This document shows, piece after piece, positions 5,841 to 12,157 of a DNA stretch of 14,989 nt. This stretch comes from Clostridia bacterium (GTDB taxonomy: Bacteria > Bacillota > Clostridia > Christensenellales > CAG-1252). The DNA lies in the NCBI GenBank assembly GCA_017615515.1, contig JAFZZX010000134.1, positions 1 to 14,989 of the forward strand, given 5' to 3'. A model generated the notes under the pieces. It was not told where the DNA came from and searched no databases. It was given only the letters and a program-made list of their open reading frames with translations. Position 1 is the first letter of the stretch. Each line of letters begins with the position of its first letter. The position numbers and the translations under genes were made by a program.

Positions 5841-7838
5841 ATGAAAATTACTGATTTGTTATCGGAGAATACGATCTCGATCGACGTCAAAGCCTCATCA
5901 AAAGAAGACGTAATCCGGCAAGCCGTTGCCTTGATGGCGAAGAGCGGCGTCATCAAAGACGTCGAAGTCTATCAAAAAGGCGTCTTCAAGAGAGAGGAAG
6001 AGTCGACCACCGGTATCGGAGAAGGCATCGCCATCCCGCACTGCAAGAGCGAGTGCGTGGAGAAGCCCGCCCTCGCCGCGATGGTCATCCCGGACGGCGT
6101 CGAATACGAGGCGCTGGACGGAGAACCCGTGCAACTGCTCTTCTTGATCGCTGCCCCTAACAGCGAAGACAACGTCCACCTCGACGTGCTTGCGAGACTG
6201 AGCGAGATGTTGATGGACGAAGAATTCAAGAACAAACTCATCGCAGCAGGGACGGTCAAGGACTTCCTCAAGGTGATCGACGACGCGGAGAGCGCGAAAC
6301 TCGAAGAAAACGAGGTCGTCGAGGACGGCTTCCCCCGCGTCCTCGCGGTCACGGCTTGTCCGACGGGCATCGCCCACACCTATATGGCAGAGCAAGCCCT
6401 CAAAGACAAAGCCAAGGAGCTGGAGATCTCGATCAAGGTGGAGACCCGCGGCTCGGGCGGCGCGAAGAACGTCCTGACCGACGAAGAGATCGAGCATTGC
6501 GAAGGCGTCGTGATCGCCGCGGACGTGAACGTCGACGTCGATCGCTTCGCGGGGAAGAGAGTCGTGCAGGCGCACGTCGCTAAGGGCATACACGAGCCCG
6601 AACGCTTGATCAAAGAAGCGCTCGATCCCGCCACCCCGATCTTCAAGGCAGGGGAGGCGCGGCAGACTTCGGCAGGCGGCGGCAAGGAGTCCATCGGGCA
6701 TCAGATCTATAAGCACTTGATGTCCGGCGTGAGCCATATGCTCCCCTTCGTCATCGGCGGCGGTATCCTCATCGCCATCGCGTTCCTGATCGACACGATC
6801 GCAGGCAACGCGGGCAACGCGGCATTCGGTAGCGTGAACCCTGCCGCCGCCTGGTTTAAGACAGTCGGCGGATATGCATTCGGATTCATGGTGTGGGTCT
6901 TGTCCGGCTTTATCGCGTATTCCATCGCGGGACGTCCGGGTCTCGCCGTCGGTATGGTTGGCGGATTTATCGCCACGCAGACGAACTTTAATATCCTCGC
7001 CACAATACAGGGCGCGGAATATATGCTCTCTGCGAATGCGGGCTTCCTCGGCGGCATCGCGGCAGGTTTCCTCGGCGGTTATATCGTCCTCTTGCTCGGC
7101 AAGGCGTTCTCTCGTCTGCCCAAGTCCCTCGACTCTTTGAAGCCGATGCTCATTTACCCCATTATCGGCGTCCTCATCGAAGCGGGCATAATGTATCTCA
7201 TCAATACCCCGCTTATCTATATCAATATCGGATTCTCCAATATGCTTGAATGGATGGGCGGACACTCCGCGCTCCTCATCGTGCTGTGCGCCTTGCTCGG
7301 CCTCATGATGGCGACGGATATGGGCGGCCCGATCAATAAAGCGGCGTACGTCTTCGGTACGGCGATGCTCGCCACGCAGACGACCCAGGGCTACGTGATC
7401 ATGGCGGCGGTCATGGCGGGCGGTATGGTGCCGCCTCTCGGCATCGCTCTCAGCGCGAACCTCTTCCCGCAGAAATACTCCAAGAAGGAGCGCGGCGAGG
7501 CGACGGTCAACTACGTGATGGGCGCGGCGTTCATCACCGAAGGAGCGATCCCGTTCGCGGCGGCAGATCCCTGGAGAGTCATCGTTTCCTGTATGGGCGG
7601 TAGCGCCGTGGCAGGTCTCTTGACGGGGCTCTTCCAGTGCCAGCTCTTAGCGCCGCACGGTGGTGTATTCGTCTTCGCGACCATTCAGCCTGTCTACGCC
7701 ATCCCTCTCTATCTGGTCTCGGTCGTGATCGGCTCTGTCGTGACCGCCCTTCTCCTCGGTATCTTGAAGAAGGATCATCCCACGCCTGAGCTCGGCAAAT
7801 GGAAGGGCATTCGCTTCGGCAAAAACAAAAACAAATAA
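5841..7838 (+). CDS. fruA: PTS fructose-specific transporter, EIIA-EIIB-EIIC fusion
   Basis: This 665-residue membrane protein imports fructose and phosphorylates it to fructose-1-phosphate. The domain order is A-B-C. EIIA is at about 1-148, with phosphorylated H67 in the motif GEGIAIPHCKS. EIIB is at about 165-265, with phosphorylated C173 in VLAVTACPTGIAHTYMAEQA. EIIC is at about 285-660, with many hydrophobic segments starting near residue 300, GGPINKAAY in the middle and the fructose-family ITEGAIPFAAADP motif. The phosphoryl path is HPr to H67 to C173 to sugar. ATG 5841 follows AGGAGG (5831-5836). Although the frame is open from 5751, the upstream part overlaps fruK in another frame and is discarded. 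The gene sits between fruK and ptsH and all domains look intact. Confidence 0.95.
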   Translation: MKITDLLSENTISIDVKASSKEDVIRQAVALMAKSGVIKDVEVYQKGVFKREEESTTGIGEGIAIPHCKSECVEKPALAAMVIPDGVEYEALDGEPVQLLFLIAAPNSEDNVHLDVLARLSEMLMDEEFKNKLIAAGTVKDFLKVIDDAESAKLEENEVVEDGFPRVLAVTACPTGIAHTYMAEQALKDKAKELEISIKVETRGSGGAKNVLTDEEIEHCEGVVIAADVNVDVDRFAGKRVVQAHVAKGIHEPERLIKEALDPATPIFKAGEARQTSAGGGKESIGHQIYKHLMSGVSHMLPFVIGGGILIAIAFLIDTIAGNAGNAAFGSVNPAAAWFKTVGGYAFGFMVWVLSGFIAYSIAGRPGLAVGMVGGFIATQTNFNILATIQGAEYMLSANAGFLGGIAAGFLGGYIVLLLGKAFSRLPKSLDSLKPMLIYPIIGVLIEAGIMYLINTPLIYINIGFSNMLEWMGGHSALLIVLCALLGLMMATDMGGPINKAAYVFGTAMLATQTTQGYVIMAAVMAGGMVPPLGIALSANLFPQKYSKKERGEATVNYVMGAAFITEGAIPFAAADPWRVIVSCMGGSAVAGLLTGLFQCQLLAPHGGVFVFATIQPVYAIPLYLVSVVIGSVVTALLLGILKKDHPTPELGKWKGIRFGKNKNK

Positions 7839-7853
7839 AAAGGAGATAAGATT

Positions 7854-8111
7854 ATGAAACAGTTCAGCTATGTGATCCAAGACAAAGAAGGCATTCACGC
7901 TCGTCCCGCGGGACTTGTGGTGGCGGAGGCGAAGAAATTCGCAGGCACCGTCACCATCGAGAACAAGGGCAAGACGGCGGATCTGAAGAGGATCATCGCC
8001 GTGATGGCGCTTTGCGTGAAGAGCGGCGAAGAGGTGATCGTTCGTGTCGACGGTGCGGGAGAAGAAGCCGCTGCCGCCGCGATCGAGAAGGTCTTCCGCG
8101 ACAACCTGTAA
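7854..8111 (+). CDS. ptsH: HPr-like phosphocarrier protein lacking regulatory Ser46
   Basis: HPr passes phosphate from Enzyme I to the EIIA domain. The 85-residue product has the active-site segment GIHARPAG with H15, which is phosphorylated by Enzyme I. In standard HPr a serine at position 46, within a segment like NLKSIMGVM, is the target of HPr kinase/phosphorylase. Here the segment is DLKRIIAVMALC, with Arg (AGG, 7989-7991) at 46. It should therefore carry phosphate for transport but not serve as the Ser46-P corepressor of CcpA. The start has AGGAG 8 bases upstream and lies 15 bases after the fruA stop. It is either a fructose-dedicated HPr paralogue or the sole HPr in a genome without that control; the window cannot tell. 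Confidence 0.9.
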   Translation: MKQFSYVIQDKEGIHARPAGLVVAEAKKFAGTVTIENKGKTADLKRIIAVMALCVKSGEEVIVRVDGAGEEAAAAAIEKVFRDNL

Positions 8112-8114
8112 GCT

Positions 8115-9758
8115 ATGAGATCTTACAAAGCGAATCGTGTCTTTGAAGGATACGCGCTGGGAAAGCTGGCGGTCTATTCGGCGATAAAGGTCGAGAAGAC
8201 CGTCGGTCTCGGCAAGGAGAAAGAGTTCGAGCGCTTCTGCCACGCCAGAGAAGAGACCGTGCACGCTCTCGACACTTCCTATGCGGAGGCATTGGAGAAG
8301 CTCGGCGAGAAGGAGGCGGCGCTCTTCGAGACGCACAAATTGATGGCGGAAGACCTCGACTTCGAGGACGCCGTCAATGCGGAGCTTGAGGGTGGCGTCA
8401 CCGCCGAATACGCCGTGCAGAGCGCCGGTGAGCAATTGGCGGCGATCTTCGCGTCGATGGATGACGCGTATATGAAGGAAAGGGCGAATGACGTCCGCGA
8501 AGTGGCAAACCGCATCGTTTCCTTCCTGAAAAAGGACGTCAAAGGCTTCGAGGTGAAGGAGCCGAGCATCATCATCTGCGACGATCTCCCCTCGAGCGAG
8601 CTGATGAAGATCGAGCGCAAGCTGATCCTCGGCATCGTCTTCGTCAAGGGCGGGAGCAATTCCCACGTCTCAATCCTGACGAGGATGCTGGAGATCCCCT
8701 CCTTGTGCGGGATCGACGGACTGACGGTGGACGGGACGCTCGAAGGGATGGACGCCGTCCTCGACGCCAAGAAGGGCGACTTGATCCTCGAGCCCGAAGC
8801 GCAGGTCGTCGCCGACTATGCGAAGCGGCAGAAGGACTACGAAGAAGAGAAGGAGAAGCTCTTGGCATTCAAGGGGAAGCCGACCCTGTCCAAGGACGGC
8901 AAGAAGACCGAGATCTACAGCAATATCGCCTCCTCCTTCGAGGCGGAGAACGCCTTGAGAAACGACAGCGAAGGGATCGGCCTCTTCCGCAGCGAATTCC
9001 TCTATCTCGAGGCTTCCGACTATCCGAGCGAAGAGGAGCAGTTCGAGCATTACAAGAGGGTCGTCGAAGAGATGAACCCTCGTCAGGTCATCATCCGTAC
9101 CCTCGATATCGGCGCGGACAAGAAGATCGACTATTTCGACCTCCCCGACGAGGAGAATCCCGCGCTGGGGTTCCGCAGCATAAGGATCTGCATGGCGCGT
9201 CCGCAGATCTTCCTGACGCAGCTTCAGGCGCTTTATCGGGCGTCGTATTACGGCAATCTCGCGATCATGGTCCCGATGATCATCTCCTTGAACGAGGTCG
9301 ACTTCATCAAGGAGACGGCGGCGCAAGCCCGCGCGAATCTGAAGGCAAGGGGCATCCCCTTCAAGGAAGACGTCAAGATCGGCATCATGGTGGAGACCCC
9401 CTCCGCGGCGGTGCTGTCCGATCTCTTCGCGGCGCAGGTCGATTTCTTCTCGATCGGCACAAACGATCTCACGCAGTACACCCTTGCGCTCGACCGCGTC
9501 AACCCCAACTTAAAAGAGCAGTTCGATCCGCGGCATAAATCGGTGACGCGATTGATCAAGCTGGTCGCCGATAACGCCCACAAGGCGGGGATCCCCGTCG
9601 GCATTTGCGGCGAGCTCGCGAGAGACGAGATCCTGCTGCCCTTCTTCGTGAAGATCGGGATAGACGAATTGTCCGTCTCTCCGGCATACACCTTGCAGCT
9701 GAGGAAGCGGATCTCCGAGATCGATACGAGGGAAGTCAGGCTCGAAGAGTTTATCTGA
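8115..9758 (+). CDS. ptsI: PTS Enzyme I (phosphoenolpyruvate-protein phosphotransferase)
   Basis: Enzyme I takes phosphate from phosphoenolpyruvate and gives it to HPr H15. The 547-residue protein, slightly shorter than typical forms of about 570, has an N-terminal HPr-binding and phosphohistidine part. The active-site motif is GGSNSHVSI, with H184, instead of the usual GGRTSHTAI. The C-terminal PEP-binding barrel has GIGLFRSEFLYL, GIMVETPSAAV, DFFSIGTNDLTQY and GICGELARD with the expected catalytic Cys. The ATG is only 3 bases after the ptsH stop and I see no good ribosome binding site before it, so translation is probably coupled to ptsH. It ends the fructose operon. Its presence here makes the operon self-sufficient for sugar phosphorylation. 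Confidence 0.94.
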   Translation: MRSYKANRVFEGYALGKLAVYSAIKVEKTVGLGKEKEFERFCHAREETVHALDTSYAEALEKLGEKEAALFETHKLMAEDLDFEDAVNAELEGGVTAEYAVQSAGEQLAAIFASMDDAYMKERANDVREVANRIVSFLKKDVKGFEVKEPSIIICDDLPSSELMKIERKLILGIVFVKGGSNSHVSILTRMLEIPSLCGIDGLTVDGTLEGMDAVLDAKKGDLILEPEAQVVADYAKRQKDYEEEKEKLLAFKGKPTLSKDGKKTEIYSNIASSFEAENALRNDSEGIGLFRSEFLYLEASDYPSEEEQFEHYKRVVEEMNPRQVIIRTLDIGADKKIDYFDLPDEENPALGFRSIRICMARPQIFLTQLQALYRASYYGNLAIMVPMIISLNEVDFIKETAAQARANLKARGIPFKEDVKIGIMVETPSAAVLSDLFAAQVDFFSIGTNDLTQYTLALDRVNPNLKEQFDPRHKSVTRLIKLVADNAHKAGIPVGICGELARDEILLPFFVKIGIDELSVSPAYTLQLRKRISEIDTREVRLEEFI

Positions 9759-9796
9759 TCGATCCCCACATAAAAAGCGAGAAGTGCCTCCCGGGG

Positions 9797-9880
9797 TGAA
9801 CCCAAAAAGTTGGACAAATAATTAACAGATCAATTGCGAATGAGTTCGGTACTGTACCGGACTCATTCCTTTTAGTTTAC
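9797..9880 (-). mobile_element. Possible relic of an IS3-family insertion sequence end
   Basis: The segment beginning TGAACCCAAAAAGTTGGAC (9797) resembles the terminal inverted repeats of IS3-family elements (IS150-type), which start with TG and contain AAAAAGTTGGACA. Read on the minus strand, the stretch TAAACTAAAAGG, then a hairpin, then an end with GTCCAACTTTTTGGG, is the layout I recall downstream of the transposase in such elements. No transposase frame and no second end are visible, so at most one terminus remains. The match is from memory, not a database search. Confidence 0.4.
9838..9873 (+). terminator. Intrinsic terminator after ptsI
   Basis: A 14-bp stem with a single G-U-type mismatch (9838-9851 with 9855-9868) closes a 3-base loop and is followed by CTTTT. 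It lies 80 bases after the ptsI stop and is the only strong hairpin there, so it probably ends the fructose transcript. It may have been supplied by the insertion-sequence relic in which it lies. Confidence 0.7.
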
Positions 9881-9980
9881 CTAACTTTTGCACGATTACC
9901 CTACCCTTGCACGATTACCCCTACATTTACACGATTACCCCCACTTTTGCACGATTACCCTACTTTTGCACGATTACGCT
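9881..9980. repeat. Five direct repeats of about 19-20 bp
   Basis: The core CACGATTAC occurs at 9891, 9910, 9930, 9950 and 9969, spaced 19, 20, 20 and 19 bases. The fuller unit is close to TACTTTTGCACGATTACCC, with copies 2 and 3 diverged before the core. All copies point the same way. The spacing is about two helical turns, as in iterons or multi-site transposase binding regions. An open frame of 60 codons across it is repeat-driven and not considered a gene. Confidence 0.85.
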
Positions 9981-10056
9981 TATTCAAGGAAAAACAAAAA
10001 CCGGGAGAAAGCGCGTAATAAAGCCGAGGAATGGTCTATTCTCAATAAATCAAGGT

Positions 10057-10075
10057 AAAAAGGGGCATTTTGCCC
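10057..10075 (-). terminator. Second intrinsic terminator downstream of the tRNA
   Basis: On the minus strand a 5-bp GC-rich stem (GGGCA/TGCCC) with an AAA loop is followed by C and five T. It would back up the tRNA terminator at 10088-10121. Confidence 0.5.
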
Positions 10076-10087
10076 ATAAAATGATAT

Positions 10088-10121
10088 AAAAAACGGCAAT
10101 TTTGTATCAAAATCACCGTTT
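10088..10121 (-). terminator. Intrinsic terminator of the tRNA-Arg gene
   Basis: On the minus strand ACGG-TG-ATTTTG pairs with CAAAAT-TG-CCGT around a short ATA loop, with a two-base internal mismatch, and ends in a run of six T. It begins right after the tRNA 3' end. Confidence 0.75.
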
Positions 10122-10126
10122 CTTTA

Positions 10127-10203
10127 TGGCGCGCCTGATTGGATTCGAACCAACGACACCCGGCGTCGGAGGCCGGTGCTCTATCCAGCTGAGCTACAGA
10201 CGC
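10127..10203 (-). tRNA. tRNA-Arg (anticodon CCG)
   Basis: The 77-base minus-strand gene folds into a standard cloverleaf. The acceptor stem GCGTCTG pairs with CAGGCGC, the D arm is GCTCAGCTGGATAGAGC, and the anticodon stem CCGGC/GCCGG holds loop CTCCGAC. The T arm is GTTGG-TTCGAAT-CCAAT, and the discriminator G is followed by an encoded CCA. The anticodon CCG reads the arginine codon CGG. Its 3' end faces the repeat and insertion-sequence-like region, which is typical of an integration target, but no duplicated 3' end (att site) was found in the window. Confidence 0.97.
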
Positions 10204-10214
10204 ATACCTTTCCT

Positions 10215-10243
10215 ATTTTATAGTGATCGCCCATGTTCGTCAA
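10215..10243 (-). promoter_or_regulatory. Predicted sigma-A promoter of tRNA-Arg
   Basis: On the minus strand TTGACG (10238-10243) and TAAAAT (10215-10220) are separated by 17 bases, both 5/6 matches. The -10 ends about 11 bases before the mature tRNA 5' end, so the leader is very short. An alternative -10, TATAAA, would have a 15-base spacer. Confidence 0.65.
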
Positions 10244-10312
10244 GTTTATCCGACGAAGTTCTCGGCGCGAGGGACGCGACGAAACGAAAAGCCTCTCGCG
10301 GGCGGCTCCCCG

Positions 10313-12145
10313 TCAGATCGACTCGAACAGCAGATAATCCAAGGCGGGGACGGTAGTGACATCGCCGGAGCGCAGGACTTCGCCCGTACGGACGTTGCGC
10401 GCGGAGCGGGACTTACGGAAGACCGCCGCTCGATCCTCGAAGGTCGGGTTCACGACCGCAAATAGGTTCTTGCCGTCACGGAAACGGTGCAGGATCAGGA
10501 GTTCGCCCTGCTCCTTTACATCCATGCCGCCCGTCAAGACCTCTCGATAGGTCTTGCGAAGCGAGCCGAGGAAGCGGTAATGTGAGAGAAGTTCCTCGTC
10601 CTCGTTGCCCCACGGGAAGGGGGCGCGGTTCATCGGATCCTCGTAGCCCTGCAAGCCGACCTCATCGCCGTAATAGACGGTCGGGACGCCGGGCAGTAAA
10701 AACTGCAGCAGAGACGCGATCTTGACCCGCTTTTTCGCGAGGTCGCGCGCCTCGCCCGTGATGCGGATCTCGTGGCGCTGTTCCTTGCTCGTATAACGCA
10801 CGTCGTAGCCGGACAGCGCGTTCAAGACGCGCACGGTGTCGTGCGTGCCGATCAAGGTCATGCTGCTATTCAGCACGTCGATCGGATAATTCTCGTAAAT
10901 ACGCATCACCTTGACGCCGAACGCCTTGGCGCCGCCGTACAAGACGAAGGAGAGGATCGCATCCTTATAGACGTAATTCATCACGCCGTCGAGTTCGCCC
11001 TTGGTCAGATAGGGACGAAGGGTGCCGTAACTGACCTTCACGCTCGCGTCTTCCCACACTTCGCCGATGACGGCGACGTCCCGATTCGCACGCTTGATCG
11101 CGGCGCGGAGCTCGTCCACGAAATCGGTCGGCAGTTCGTCCACGACGTCCAGTCGCCAACCGTCGATGCCGAATCCCGTCCACTTCTCGATCACGCCGCC
11201 CTTGCCGAACAGAAGCTCGCGGTATCCCGCCGCGCTCTTATTGAGCGTAGGGACGACCTTGCACCCCCACCAACTGTGATATTCGTCGGGGAAACGGTCG
11301 AAATAATACCAGTCTCTGTAGGGAGAATCTAGGGACTGCGCCGCACCGACGGAGTCGTAATGTCCGAGCTGATTGAAATAGATACTGTCCGATCCGGAAT
11401 GATTGAAAACGCCGTCCAGGATCAACCCGATCCCGCGTTTCCTCGCCTCGCGAATGAGCTCCGCGAAGTCCTCTTCCGTGCCGAGGAGCGGGTCGAGGTG
11501 CATATAGTCGCCCGTATCGTAACGATGATTGCTGCTCGCCTCGAAGATCGGGGACAGATAGATCTCGGTCACGCCGAGCGAGGCGATGTAGTCGAGTTTT
11601 TCGGTGATACCCTTGAAATTGCCGCCGTAAAAGTCGTTGGCGCGGTAGCTACCGTCCGGCTCCTTGATCGTGACGGGCTCGTCCCATTCCTTCAAGTAGC
11701 CGTAGCGGGGTTGTACCCGCTTTCCCGCGTGTGCGAAACGGTCGGCGAAGATATGATAGATCACGCCGCCGCGCAAGGTATCGGGCACGACGTAATCCTT
11801 CGCGAAGACCGTCAGTTGCCACTCGGGCAGATCGTCGCCGATCATCGCGTCGCCGCTCTCGCCCGCGCCGATTCTATCCACGCCGCCGCCCACGAGCACT
11901 ACTTCGAAGCGATAATAATAGACGCCCCATTCCTCAAGCGTGAACTCCGTGCAGAAATAGGTGATCGTGCCGTCGTCGCCGCAAAAGGAAAGAAGGCGCT
12001 CCGTGACGTCCTCTCCCTTACGGATCAAGATCTTGACGCTCTCCACCCACACCGAACGGGTGACGGGAAAGACGATCTTGACCTTATCCCCCGCTCGGAC
12101 GGCGCCGAACGGGGTCTTATGCACACGGGAATTGTATTTGTACAA
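10313..12145 (-). CDS. Intracellular GH13 glycosidase (neopullulanase/cyclomaltodextrinase-like)
   Basis: This 610-residue alpha-amylase-superfamily enzyme probably hydrolyses alpha-1,4 (and perhaps alpha-1,6) links in maltodextrins or glycogen fragments. A beta-rich N-terminal region (about 1-115) precedes the catalytic barrel, which starts with GGVIYHIFADRFA. The conserved regions are complete: DGVFNH (244-249), GWRLDVVDE (329-337, nucleophile D333), GEVWE (361-365, acid/base E362) and GTHD (433-436, D436). There is no signal peptide, so it acts in the cytosol. The start is TTG at 12145. The glgP stop TAA is in frame just upstream, so no earlier start exists, and AGAGG lies about 10 bases before it. 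It is 12 bases from glgP and is evidently co-transcribed. A weak AGCC/GGCT hairpin with TTTT follows the stop. The exact specificity cannot be read from the sequence. Confidence 0.88.
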   Translation of the reverse strand: MYKYNSRVHKTPFGAVRAGDKVKIVFPVTRSVWVESVKILIRKGEDVTERLLSFCGDDGTITYFCTEFTLEEWGVYYYRFEVVLVGGGVDRIGAGESGDAMIGDDLPEWQLTVFAKDYVVPDTLRGGVIYHIFADRFAHAGKRVQPRYGYLKEWDEPVTIKEPDGSYRANDFYGGNFKGITEKLDYIASLGVTEIYLSPIFEASSNHRYDTGDYMHLDPLLGTEEDFAELIREARKRGIGLILDGVFNHSGSDSIYFNQLGHYDSVGAAQSLDSPYRDWYYFDRFPDEYHSWWGCKVVPTLNKSAAGYRELLFGKGGVIEKWTGFGIDGWRLDVVDELPTDFVDELRAAIKRANRDVAVIGEVWEDASVKVSYGTLRPYLTKGELDGVMNYVYKDAILSFVLYGGAKAFGVKVMRIYENYPIDVLNSSMTLIGTHDTVRVLNALSGYDVRYTSKEQRHEIRITGEARDLAKKRVKIASLLQFLLPGVPTVYYGDEVGLQGYEDPMNRAPFPWGNEDEELLSHYRFLGSLRKTYREVLTGGMDVKEQGELLILHRFRDGKNLFAVVNPTFEDRAAVFRKSRSARNVRTGEVLRSGDVTTVPALDYLLFESI

Positions 12146-12157
12146 AGGTCGATCCTC

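Noticed and set aside
5898-7265. Open frame of 455 codons on the minus strand opposite fruA
   Set aside because: The plus strand encodes an intact EIIA-EIIB-EIIC protein. The reverse frame has no recognisable domain.
9881-9980. CRISPR array
   Set aside because: The units are contiguous direct repeats with only short, similar intervals, not repeats separated by unique spacers of about 30 bases, and no cas gene is present.
9907-10089. Small plus-strand protein of 60 residues
   Set aside because: Its N-terminal half is just the translated repeat array and there is no ribosome binding site.
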